A stretch of DNA of 64,000 nt, taken from the NCBI GenBank assembly GCA_030295235.1, contig AP026141.1:248001-312000 (forward strand). The letters are read 5' to 3'. Origin of the DNA: Fistulifera solaris. Taxonomy: Eukaryota; Bacillariophyta; Bacillariophyceae; Naviculales; Stauroneidaceae. The notes below the pieces were generated by a model that worked only from the letters and a program-made list of their open reading frames with translations, searched no databases and had not been told where the DNA came from. Position numbers and translations under genes: made by a program. The first letter of the stretch is position 1. Every line of letters begins with the position of its first letter. Of this stretch, positions 1-10,011 are shown piece after piece.

Positions 1-43
1 TTTGATTTAGTTCTTAACTAAAAAGCGCCAAGTATCTCAAGAA

Positions 44-2257
44 ATGCGGAAGATTCCAGCAACTGCGACGACCGACGACTCTTCTTCATCATCATCCTCG
101 TCATCCTCGTCTTCGTCGGGTAGCTCATCCAGTGACGAGGAAGAAGTCTCCTATTCGCCTGTTGCAAACAAAGGCAAAATCATGAAGCCAGGTCTCAATC
201 CAGCAACGATATCCCCGCCGGCTTCACCGCCACTCAGTCGTAATGTAGCGCAACTCGGCACAAAAGCGTCGCCGCCCCTTCCGATCAACAAGAACGAAAA
301 ACCCGGATTTCAACCCAAGGAGAAAAGCCCGCCGCTGAGCAATCCATTTTTGAAAAAGCAAGAGACGGCTCCTCCGCAACAAAATGGCTTGGGAATGCTC
401 ACACCAAAGAAGGCTGAGACAGATGGTGATTCCAGTGACGAAGATGATATCTTGGGCCCTTCACCAGGCGCTCTAGGAAAAACCAACAATAAAGTGCCCC
501 CAACAGGGAAACTTACCAAAGATTTATCGAAAGATAATGTACCGAAAGTGACCGGGTCGTCACCCAGCGATAAGTCAATGGCGAAAGGCAGTGTCGACGA
601 TGACAAAAAGGATAAGTCAAAGAAGAGCTCAAGTAGCAAAGAGGATAAGAAGAAGGAATCGAAAGATAAAAAGGAAAAGAAAGAAAAGAAGGAAAAAGAA
701 AAGAAAGACAAGAGTGAAAAGAAGAGTAAAAAAGACGGGGATGACGGTAAAGGTGATAAAAGTAGGAACAAGTCGGAGATCGAGCAGAAAGGGAACAAAG
801 AGCAAGTTGATTCCAAGATAGATGGAAGACCTAATTTGGATGGAAGCAAATTGCGCGCAGTTGACCTCGAAGGTGGCCTTGACGGAGATAAATTGAAAAG
901 TGGAGAAGACGATGCTTCGTCAAAAGAGGAGAAAAGGCGAGGATTTCTGGGCAGACTTTTCGCACCACAAAAAGCGGAACCTCCTGTTCTTGTCGATGAC
1001 GATGATGATGCACCCGAAGACGCCAATCCGGTCGTCACCACGAAGAAGAAGAATAGTGGTCGCTTTTCGTTATTTCGTAAGAAGAGTCAGAAAGCTGAGC
1101 CTACAGATGATGACATTGAAATCGAATTCGTCCCCAACGACGAGGAAGAGGAAACTGCCATCACTGACAAGGCAATTCTTTATCCTGAGCCTCGAATGGA
1201 ATCAGCACAACCTAGTATTGATATTGAGAACCCTGCACCTGTTGATCAAAGCCGTGGCGATGTCCATCAAAGACCGAAACAAGATGATCAGTTTAGGTGG
1301 GGACGATTGTACTTTGCACTTTTGATCATAGCCATATTAATCGTCGGATCGACCGTGGGGACCGCCTTTTGGGGAATGAAGATCTATACGGAAAAGCACG
1401 GAGATTTGGCACTCAGCACAGACAGCGGTCCTCCGCCAACATTGGAAGGCAACGAATGTGATTACGATGACAACCTTCTACTCGAGTTCCGGATATTGTT
1501 CGATTCCAAACCCGAACAAACTGGTTTTTCTCTTCGCGATGCACCCCCTTTCAGCAGCGGTATCTGGGTCATGGAACCGGGCACGTTCCGTTCGTTTTCT
1601 CAATTTCAAAAGAAGAACACGCTCCGCATTTGTTTGAGCGATAAATTGAACTACACGTTCGAGGTTGAAGACACGTTTGGTGATGGGATGGTATCGGAAT
1701 TCGGCGCGACCAGTGTTTATGGCAGATGGGAGCTCGCTTTCAACGAGCAACTGGTTGCTTCCTACAACGGGGACTGCTACGCGAATGCAACATCGGATGG
1801 CGAAAGTTTGAGTCAGTCTACCAACGATACACTTTCGTTTTGTGGAAGATATTGTACATGTTCGTTCACCATTGGAGTCAATGAAACGAAAGGAGGATGC
1901 GTGGAGGAATGCCAGGACCCAACTGTCCCTACCAGCCGTCCCGTTGCAGAAGAACCGGAAGGCACCGATCCACCAGCAGAGACAACGGGCCCTGCAGGTG
2001 CTTCCACCACGGCCCCGAGTGCGGCCACTGTAGATGGCGGTTCTACATCTCCTCCGACTATTGCCACTCTAGATGGTACTTCTACTCCTCCTCCGACTGC
2101 TGGTGGTGGTGGTGGTGGAGGCTCCTTAACCTTGGCTCCCTCGGCGGCGGGAGCGACCTCTACGATTGTCCCCACGGCGGCTGCGACTGCAGCACAAACC
2201 GTGCCCGGTGGTACAGAACCACCGCTTACCGTAGGTAGAAGACGGGGAGATCCTTAA
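44..2257 (+). CDS. Ser/Lys-rich single-pass membrane protein with 'FGDGM' ectodomain
   Basis: The frame encodes 737 residues. The first ~60 are a poly-Ser/Asp-Glu tract. Residues ~190-240 are almost entirely Lys/Ser/Asp/Glu. One hydrophobic segment lies near residues 422-446 (FALLIIAILIVGSTVGTAFW). The part after it has many Cys and several N-glycosylation sequons and carries the motif DTFGDGMVSEFG, which recurs in extracellular modules of diatom and other protist surface proteins. The last ~100 residues are Thr/Pro/Gly-rich like a mucin stalk. With no N-terminal signal peptide, the protein is probably anchored by the internal segment with the Cys-rich part outside the membrane (inference). 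The ATG at 44 follows what looks like an intron end (branch-like TTAACTAA, then CTCAAG), so an upstream exon may lie beyond the window edge. I do not recognise a specific function. Confidence 0.7.
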   Translation: MRKIPATATTDDSSSSSSSSSSSSSGSSSSDEEEVSYSPVANKGKIMKPGLNPATISPPASPPLSRNVAQLGTKASPPLPINKNEKPGFQPKEKSPPLSNPFLKKQETAPPQQNGLGMLTPKKAETDGDSSDEDDILGPSPGALGKTNNKVPPTGKLTKDLSKDNVPKVTGSSPSDKSMAKGSVDDDKKDKSKKSSSSKEDKKKESKDKKEKKEKKEKEKKDKSEKKSKKDGDDGKGDKSRNKSEIEQKGNKEQVDSKIDGRPNLDGSKLRAVDLEGGLDGDKLKSGEDDASSKEEKRRGFLGRLFAPQKAEPPVLVDDDDDAPEDANPVVTTKKKNSGRFSLFRKKSQKAEPTDDDIEIEFVPNDEEEETAITDKAILYPEPRMESAQPSIDIENPAPVDQSRGDVHQRPKQDDQFRWGRLYFALLIIAILIVGSTVGTAFWGMKIYTEKHGDLALSTDSGPPPTLEGNECDYDDNLLLEFRILFDSKPEQTGFSLRDAPPFSSGIWVMEPGTFRSFSQFQKKNTLRICLSDKLNYTFEVEDTFGDGMVSEFGATSVYGRWELAFNEQLVASYNGDCYANATSDGESLSQSTNDTLSFCGRYCTCSFTIGVNETKGGCVEECQDPTVPTSRPVAEEPEGTDPPAETTGPAGASTTAPSAATVDGGSTSPPTIATLDGTSTPPPTAGGGGGGGSLTLAPSAAGATSTIVPTAAATAAQTVPGGTEPPLTVGRRRGDP

Positions 2258-2602
2258 TCTGTTATATTTGTAGCATACTGGTATGCAAGCTTTATCTTTT
2301 GATGCTTTTGTCTCTCTAGTTTTTGTGTCTTTGGTTGCTTGAAGAACTAAGATGTAGGTGAGTACAGGTGGGTTACAGACAAAGTACAATCTAGGCCATA
2401 CATCATGAAGATCACGATTTTTTCAACGAGACAAAAACCGTATTATTTTTTCTAGCAAAAACCACGAAAGCGAGAAAAATACCTGCGGTAAACGGCGAAC
2501 TGCTTTGCGCGTCAACAAAGCAAACCACAGGCTGCAAATAAAAATACAAGAGTCGTCTTTCTCGCTTTACGATTCTCTAATTCTACTATTACAATTGACA
2601 TC
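2258..2602. other. intergenic, no gene seen
   Basis: This is 345 bp between two plus-strand genes. It must hold the 3' end of the first and the promoter of the second. I see no RNA gene, repeat or conserved motif. Confidence 0.5.
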
Positions 2603-2891
2603 ATGACTACCGACAATAACCAAGCCGATCCGCCCAAACGCAGCGTCGACGAGGACGACGTTACATCGTCCTCTCCGACGGCCAAGAAGAACAAACGAGA
2701 TTGGCTTTCTTTTACGGGGCGTCGTTGGTACGTTTCGTTCGATGTTGCGATTATTATGTAAAATAATTTTGTCGCTCACTGCAAACTTTCGAAGGACGCG
2801 AATTGGTGATGACTTTCAAGCCGTCAATCTCCCGGAACCCATCACGAAACCGATTGTAGAAGACTCTCCGCCTCGCGACTCGAATACATGA
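2603..2891 (+). CDS. 73-residue protein with ELM2-like motif, two exons
   Basis: Exon 1 (2603-2727) and exon 2 (2795-2891) are joined by a 67-bp intron with a GTACGT donor and a GAAG acceptor. The split codon restores a Trp. The product is 73 residues: an Asp/Ser-rich N-terminus with a basic KKNKR stretch (possible nuclear signal), then GRRWTRIGDDFQAVNLPEP. The RIGDDFQA...LP core resembles the start of ELM2 domains, where R[VI]G..[FY]QA..P is the hallmark. In chromatin corepressor subunits ELM2 is normally followed by a SANT domain; none is present. Without splicing, the frame stops at 2760 and loses the motif, which supports the intron. The role is unknown. It could be a truncated copy or a small competitor of an ELM2 protein. 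Confidence 0.5.
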
Positions 2892-3086
2892 AAGCAACAA
2901 CACCGAAATCTCCTTGTTTGGAGAGACTCTTTCTATATCATTGATAAAGCAATTCACATAGACTATTTTTTATGTTTACCTGCAGCTACCGTGTTTCATC
3001 CTGTGCATCTTCATAGGGCTGATTGTAACTGAAGAATGTTCTCCTCTTCGTTCATCACTCGCATTCATTTAATGCTTTTACTGCAT

Positions 3087-4119
3087 TTACTCCACTTCTT
3101 CCTCTTCGACTCCCTGATCCGGCTCATCTTGCTCCAACTCCAACAACATACTGGGATCCGGATCTTGACCCAAGATCTGTGAGCAGAAATACAGAATCTG
3201 CTTGCGCCCAATTTCCATGGCGGCGCGGGGACCCAAGCAGTACATCGTCAATTCCGGATCCTTTTCCTTGATGCACAACAAATAGTCTTGGTGTACAAAC
3301 TTGACGAGCGCCGCATCGACGTTCGGGTGCGAAGTAGAACGAGCCGACGACGATCCTTCCCCCCGCGGGGGTTCTTTCGGAATGTTTTCGTCCAAGCGAT
3401 GCAACAACTCGTACAAACGATCGTCACGGAGCCATCGGGAACCTGCAATGCGCGCGTGTGTGAGAAATGAGAGGGCCGATATTCTTTCACAAAAAGCTAC
3501 GTAAACGCACCATCCGTTTTGGGTTCGCCCTCGCAATAACAAAGGGCGAGAATGACCATCAGTAGACCCTTGTTAATCGAGCAATCTTCATGAACCGAAT
3601 GCAGGGCCTTACTGTGCTCGCCAGTTTCGTCTTCTTTCAAGCAATTCACCAGATAGTAGCGATCTTTCTTGGATTGCGGCAAATCCTTCATATTCTCCAT
3701 CCACGCCGGAATACGTTTGAGTTCGAAATCAAAACAGTTCTGCAAGCGCTTATTGGCTTCATCGAATGCGGCCGAAGTGATGCGTGGCGGTAAATCCGCT
3801 TCCTTGGCGCATTTGAGACGATCCAAGGACTCTCCCGCGAGTCCTTTAAACAACAACAAGCGCGTTAAATCCGATATGGCCTTTTCTCGTTGGGTTTCAT
3901 CGAGACGATTGAGATTCTCGCGTTCTTTCGCTTTGACGGAATGAATCTCTTGGGTATTAAGAATCGTTTCGTCCGGAATGCGCTGCGAAAAGTCCAAAGC
4001 TTGAAAGGACTGCGTCGGTTCGACTTCATCCTCTGACATGTCGTCGTCGTGGTTCCTCGAGGCCTGAGAGGCAAAGGAGGTTCTCTGTGATTGTGAGCGT
4101 CGTTGTGAAGGGAGGCATT
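3087..4119 (-). CDS. NSE3: NSE3 / MAGE-domain subunit of the SMC5-6 complex
   Basis: Two exons are clear on the minus strand: one from about 4119 to 3511, and one from 3442 to 3087. The intron is 3443-3510 (donor GTGCGT, acceptor TTGCAG). The product has a disordered, Ser/Gln-rich N-terminus followed by a MAGE homology region: a helix with KGLLMVILALCYCEG, a winged-helix stretch RWLRDDRLYELLHRLDE, then FVHQDYLLC and a C-terminal acidic tail. MAGE proteins outside mammals are NSE3, which with NSE1 and NSE4 bridges the SMC5-6 heads in DNA repair. The 5' end is unsettled. Upstream of 4119 the sequence is T-rich and ends in TTCACAG, typical of an intron 3' end. The hydrophobic peptide read through it has no ATG. 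An unplaced first exon is likely; otherwise translation starts at the ATG at 4040. Confidence 0.75.
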
Positions 4120-4370
4120 CTGTGAATGAAATGAATAATAAAAGAACAAAAAAAGTTGCAAAATGACGCAAATGCTCTTAAAGAATGAAGCGCATTGCTG
4201 TTGAAAGGGAGACGCGATGGAAGCAGTTCTTGCCGAGCCGTTGCTGCCTGGCCGGCTCGCTTTCATAAGCGCGCGCCAAGACGACGACGCTCCACATTCA
4301 AACCGAGTATAGGCGAAAATGTACTTTATATGTAAAGGCTCCCAGAAAATCTGATTGTTCATGACCAGGA

Positions 4371-4443
4371 CTCATGACTCATGACTGAAATGCTGTCGTG
4401 GTCTCATACTCATAGAACCATTACTTTGGGTCTATAGTAAATA
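4371..4443 (+). repeat. dispersed hairpin-box element, copy 1
   Basis: It contains TCATGACTGAAATGCTGTCGTG, whose GACTG and C-GTC arms form an imperfect hairpin, followed ~35 bp later by the box TACTTTGGGTCTATAGTAAATA. The same two-part layout recurs at 4784, 10711, 20317, 52475, 56209 and 56281. The copy lies between NSE3 and the LepA gene. Confidence 0.65.
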
Positions 4444-4774
4444 ATAGAAAACAACGTTTCGTAAGGCTCTTCGACGTTAAATACAATCATGTGTAATGCA
4501 ACGCTGCTAGAGCCTATTTACTGCATTAGCGACAAAAGGAGCTGCTGAACGAACGAATCTTAGATGACATTGACGCTCGAACGTAGCGAAATACGGACAA
4601 CACTTTGGTCCATAGTAAATACAGATATCAACGTTTCACAAGGCTCTTCGACGTAAAATATGATCCATTGTAATGCAAACACTGCTTAAACCTTTTTCAT
4701 TACAACAGCGACAAATTTAGTCTAACATAGACTAGTTTGATGCGCGAACGAAGTATAGGCAGCAATTTCGCTCA
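4421..4774. repeat. two diverged 177-bp tandem repeats
   Basis: Unit 1 (about 4421-4597) and unit 2 (about 4598-4774) align along their length. Matching blocks include the ACTTTGG...TATAGTAAAT box, CAACGTTTC at 4452 and 4629, GGCTCTTCGACG, TGTAATGCAA and AGCGACAAA. Copies differ by scattered substitutions, so the duplication is not recent. The unit begins with the box half of the dispersed hairpin-box element. Confidence 0.65.
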
Positions 4775-4783
4775 AAGAAAATT

Positions 4784-4846
4784 GACTCATGAGTGAAATG
4801 CAGTCGTGGATAAGTTATGTTACACTTTGGGCTATAGTTAATGCAG
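4784..4846 (+). repeat. dispersed hairpin-box element, copy 2
   Basis: GACTCATGAGTGAAATGCAGTCGTGGATA is followed by TACACTTTGGGCTATAGTTAATG. It lies about 200 bp upstream of the LepA start codon. Confidence 0.65.
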
Positions 4847-5045
4847 TTTTTCTTATTTTAGGGCAAACCTTATTAACAGAACGTGATCCGTGTCGCAACA
4901 GCAACGCCAGGAAACCACTCGCATTCGTCGCACACACACGTCAATGTTTCGTTTTCTCTCATCGTAACCAACGACATCTCTTCTTTGATGCCTTACAGCA
5001 AAATAGTCCTGAAAGCTCTCAAGGCATTATTCAACAACAAACGAC

Positions 5046-7401
5046 ATGCCCCGAAGAATACACTTACTGAGTTTAGCGGTGGTATGTTTCGCGGGAACGG
5101 CATCGGCGTGGCTCCCTTCCACTTCCAGCGCCCCTCGATGGAGTCATCATCGTCGTTTCTCGACCACATCGAGTGGGGAAGCATCGACCACCACCAGCAA
5201 TGGATTGACGTACGACGCGAAAAAGATTCGCAATTTCAGTATCATTGCGCATATTGATCATGGTACGACGCTTGATTGCTCGGTTGTCGAAAGAAAATAC
5301 AAGCCAAACTGACACTCTTTCTTCGTCCTCCTTCATATCTAGGCAAATCAACTCTCGCCGATCGATTACTCGAGTCCACCAAAACAGTTTCTGAACGTGA
5401 TATGACGAACCAATTGCTCGACAATATGGATTTGGTAAGTGAATCACTGTCGTTTAAATTAAAATTGATTGCTGAACTCACGGATGAATGGATTATTCAG
5501 GAACGTGAACGAGGTATTACCATTAAGCTGCAGGCTGCCAGAGTACTCTATACAGCAAAAGATGGAGAGACATAGTAAGTGATGAAGAACCTTTAACATC
5601 GTCATTTTTGCTTGGTCTAAACTGACTTTGTTTGCTCGTCCGGGCAGCTGCCTCAACTTAATTGACACTCCAGGTAAGAAAGAATTGGTACGCCTTTACG
5701 ACCGTTTCACGCTATGACTCATCCATTCTGATAGGGCACGTGGATTTCAGCTATGAGGTTTCTCGATCTTTGGCGGCTTGTGAAGGAGCGCTTTTGGTGG
5801 TTGATGCTTCGCAGGGTATCGAGGCACAAACACTGGCCAATGTTTATCTGGCGTTAGAAAATGATCTGGAAGTGATTCCCGTTCTCAACAAAATTGATTT
5901 ACCCGCTGCGGAACCGGAACGGGTTGCCTTGGAAATTGAAGAAACCATCGGACTGGATTGTTCTGATATCGTTCACGCTTCGGCCAAGGCAGGTATCGGT
6001 ATTGAAGATATTCTCGAAAGTATTGTGCAAAAGTACCGCCGCCTCCCGCCGCCACTGGAGGACCCTTCCGTGCACTTATTTTCGACTCGTATTATGACGC
6101 TTATCGTGGAGTGATTGTATTCTTTCGTGTCGTAGATGGAGAAATCAACACCGGTGATAAGGTTCGCTTTCTCGCGAGCGCGGCGGAACATGATGTGTCG
6201 GAGATTGGCGTCATGCAACCCAATCAAGTTCCTACACAGGCCCTGCGCGCTGGAGAAGTCGGATATTTGTGGGGTAACATCAAAGATGTGTTGGATGCTC
6301 GTGTTGGTGATACTATTGTATTGTCCAAGGAATACAAGCTGCGCAAAGCCGATGTGAAAAATGACCAAGAACCCATTGAGCCTTTGCCTGGTTATGCCGA
6401 TAGTGTCCCCATGGTGTACTGTGGACTTTTCCCTGTAGATGCTGATGACTACGAGTCGTTGCGTGTTGCTTTAGGAAAGCTTCGTTTGAACGATGCAGCT
6501 CTTTCGTATGAACCGGAAACTTCGGGCGCTATGGGTTTTGGGTTTCGATGCGGATTCTTAGGTCTCCTTCATATGGATGTCATCCAAGAGCGATTGCAAC
6601 GAGAATATGATATTGATCTGATTGTCACTGCGCCGTCGGTTGTTTATAAAGTGCAGAAGAACGAAGGTAAAGAGGAAGTTATCATTGACGCTCCTTCTAA
6701 AATGCCTGACCTCGGACGGAACGATGTTGCACTTGAGCCCTATGTGAAAATGGATATCTTGACACCAAGCGAATACAACGGCGCTATCATTGAGCTAGGT
6801 CAAGAACGCCGTGGTGTCTTGATCGATATCAAGTACCTTACTCCTACACGATCCACCATTACCTACGAAATACCACTTGGAGAAGTCATCACGGACTTTT
6901 TTTGATCAGCTGAAATCACGCACACAGGGATATGCGTCGATGGAGTACTCGATAATCGACTATCGAGAAAGTGATCTGGTTCGTCTTGATGTGAAAATCA
7001 ACTATGAAAATGCACCAGCTTTGGCCTGCATCGTTCATCGTGATAAGGCCCAGCAAGTGGGCCGTAGATTATGCGCTTCACTCAAAGAGCTTATTCCGCG
7101 ACAAATGTTCAAGATTCCGATTCAAGCGTGCATCGGTGTCAAGATTGTCGCATCCGAGCACATCAATCCAATGCGTAAGGATGTTCTAGCGAAATGCTAT
7201 GGTGGTGGTAAGTCAAAGTTTTTGTAACGAAACTATTCAAACAGCTTCCGCTGTCCTAACAAACTGTTTTTATACTAAGACATAACACGAAAGAAAAAGC
7301 TCTTGCAGAAGCAAGCCAAGGGTAAGAAAAGGATGAAATCGATCGGAAAGGTCAACGTCCCACAAGAGGCTTTCATGGCAGTCTTAAAGCTAAATGACTA
7401 A
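5046..7401 (+). CDS. lepA: LepA / EF4 translation GTPase, organelle-targeted
   Basis: Exons are 5046-5262, 5343-5434, 5501-5574, 5648-5673 (only 26 nt), 5735-7207 and 7280-7401. The product shows GTPase motifs [15 protein letters not shown] (G1), the switch with [19 protein letters not shown] (G3) and LNKIDLP (G4). The LepA core follows ([40 protein letters not shown]), then the basic C-terminal domain ending [19 protein letters not shown]4 back-translocates stalled ribosomes. The N-terminus reads as a signal peptide ending in TASA|WLPS plus a Ser/Thr/Arg-rich stretch, so plastid import is likely. Two single-base slips interrupt the frame: one base short near 6071-6076 (after DPSVH), and one T too many in the T7 run at 6897-6903. 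Conservation on both sides argues for sequence errors rather than a dead gene. Confidence 0.9.
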
Positions 7402-7462
7402 ATTTTTTTAAATGTGATGTTTTTACTAAAATGGATTCGGATCACGTCGGAGAGAATCTATG

Positions 7463-10011
7463 TCATCTCCTCGTTTGCCGGTGTCTGACTTGAAACAGGA
7501 CCCACAAAAGCACCGTCAATGCAAAGATCGTGGCTGTTTCCAATGTAAAAATGTGATCAACGATAACATCGCGGCTAGTCCTTGTCGACTTCGTCATTTT
7601 TGTCCCATCATCAAGTTCAGGGTGGTTCCATTGACGTAATTCTTTGTACCAATCACCAAAGCCGTCTTCTTCCTGGTTATTGAACCATTCCTCCCAAGCC
7701 ATACAATGTTTTACCAGCTGTTCGTGGACGTTCAAAGCAAACAAAGCTACTTGCACTGGTAATTCGGCCTCATTAGTCCCTGTCGAAATTGCCAAGTCGT
7801 AATGCCGCTTTGCGAGAGGAAAATCTTGTTTCAAACCGAAGCCCCATTCGTATAGGAATCCTAAATTAAAGTGCGCCCTTGGACTAGCATTGCGTTCGGC
7901 TGCGAGACGATAGTAATGGGCGGCCGACGATAAGTCCTTGTTCAGCAAATCGTCTAACTCCTTGTCCTCTGTGTCGGAGTTAGTTGCATCGCAGGTTGCT
8001 GCATCTGGTGGTAATACATCACTGCCACTTCGAATTGCAATATTGTTCTTCTTGTCCTCATTAGAGATGAGTTCAAGATCGTGAAAGATTTTCGAGAAAT
8101 ACCTTCGAATTGTATCGAACAAAGTCGATAACACTTTTTCGGGGAAGAAAACAAAACGTGCCCACGCGAATGGATAGCTGTTTGAGTTCGTCCGTAATCG
8201 GCCATAGTAAAAGAAATCACCAACCCGTAGACTGGCTTCACTATATCCTTTTGCAGCGGCAGCTTTCCAAAGCCTGATTGCAGCCTTGGAGCATGCTATC
8301 GTATCCAAACCGAGACACTCACCGCGTTCCATCAGAAACGCAGCATTCAATAAGCCCAGATCAGACCCTGTCTCCGCAGCAATGAGATAGTTCTGCAAGC
8401 TCTTCCTGGTTTCACCAGCTACGTATTGTTTGTACGCTCTACGTAATCTCTCTGCCCGCTGGGGTGATGCGTGATCAATGAACGAGATGTAATGTTTTTG
8501 TGCTCTCTCGCAGTCCATAGGCACCGCCTGTATCATCTGATTGCCACTGCCATTGGGGATCTTTATCCCAGTTTCATACATCATGGCCAAACGATGCTTT
8601 GCCATGATATTACCTTTTCCAGCCGCAGCAGTTAACTCAGTCAGGGCAACCTGATAATCAACCATTGATGGGTAATGGGAACTTTCACCAACCAAAGGAA
8701 ATTTGTCTACCATCGTTTGCCCATGCTCTGACAACTTATCGAGAGACTGATAGTGAGTGTGCCAGCCCAGTTTCATCACTCCCAAATAGTACGATGCATC
8801 GGCATCTCCTTGGTCCTTTCCGAGTTTCAAATACGACGTTGCTATTTCAACGTCTCTTTGCGCTAGCATCGGAACGCCCAATAAATACATCAAGCCCATC
8901 CCTGTCAGGCAGACACTATCACAGAGTGAAATTTCTTCATCATCTTGGCCCTGCTTTAACTTCCTCTTCAATCGCTTTTGACACCCATCAAACCCTCCAG
9001 GAGTACCGACACGGAACATCTTATGCGCCGCAACAACGTCTTGCTTCGTTCCGATCCCCCAAAGATACATCATTCCCGCTCTTCCCGCGGCTTCCCAATG
9101 ATTCGCATTCCCCGCCATGTCATAATACTTTAGCGCCAGCGTCAAATTCTGCGGTGCACCCCGGAGTCCTAAATGATAATAACGCGCCAACGTGTAGGCG
9201 GCACGGGCCGCATCGGCACCGTCCCCCAATTGCGTCGCCTTGACGGCATAATATTGCAAGGCATCGGCCCGCTCGTCGGGCCGATTGTCAACATCCAATC
9301 GCGAGCCCGTCCCACCGTGCAAGTGGACTTGATAGAGCACATGCTTATCTTTCGCGGGCACGACACGACCGCGACTTTCCGGTGAAGCTAGCAACTGGTC
9401 CATGATTCCATGAGCCGCCGCCGCGAGGTACGGAAGGCGTGTGGTACACGAATCCTCGAGCCGATTCGCCATCGCCAGGGCTGACTCGACATTGCCTCCA
9501 ATGGCGGACATTTGCCAAAGAATCTGTGCTTGATGGCCCTCGGGACCATCTAAATCCCAATCCTCTTGTACAGATAAAGTTTTGTCATCGGAGGGCCAGA
9601 ACCAGAAACCAGCCGCTAGACTCGTCGCCTCTAAAAATTGAGCGATGGGATGTCCGAGCGATGCCGCTTTGCGCAATAAATACACCGCCACCGTTCCATT
9701 CACATCAGCCGAATAGAACAAACTGTCGTCATCACGCTCCCAATCTAAATAAGGCAACAATTGCTTCCAGTAGGCCGCCGCTTGTGTAGCCCGTGAGGCG
9801 CCCGCATCATAAATCGGATGCTCGAACGACTCGGACGGACGAGAGGAACGGATGGTATTGATTTTTTCGCGCTGTACTTTCGATAGCTTGGCTTTTTTCA
9901 TATCCGCAACATAAGAGTTTAACGTGTACAGAGTCACCTGCAGAAAGAGAGACAATCCTCCCAAACACCCTACGCAAAATAGTTTGCAAAGGGAACGCGA
10001 CGAGCCGTCAT
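7463..10011 (-). CDS. HRD3: HRD3/SEL1L-like ERAD protein with SEL1 repeats
   Basis: The frame encodes ~850 residues with many SEL1-type TPR-like repeats of the A...LG..Y..G.G...D...A..Y...A form, for example around LARYYHLGLRG, AGMMYLWGIG and FNLGFLYEWGFGLKQD. There is an N-terminal hydrophobic anchor (LFCVGCLGGLSLFLQV) and a C-terminal membrane segment (ATIFALTVLLWVLFQV) with a short basic tail. The layout of lumenal SEL1 repeats with one C-terminal anchor is that of HRD3/SEL1L, which recruits substrates to the HRD1 ubiquitin ligase at the ER. The open frame has no in-frame ATG before the anchor. An ATG at 10011 would give MTARRVPF and join the anchor if one T were added to the TTT/AAA run at 9988-9990, so I place the start there and assume a slip. 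The next in-frame ATG (9901) would lose the anchor. Confidence 0.75.

Noticed and set aside
310-1041. Long Ser/Phe/Leu-rich open frame on the minus strand (243 codons)
   Set aside because: It is the antisense of the Lys/Glu/Ser-rich plus-strand gene, where GAA/AAG codons keep the other strand open. No start context or domain.
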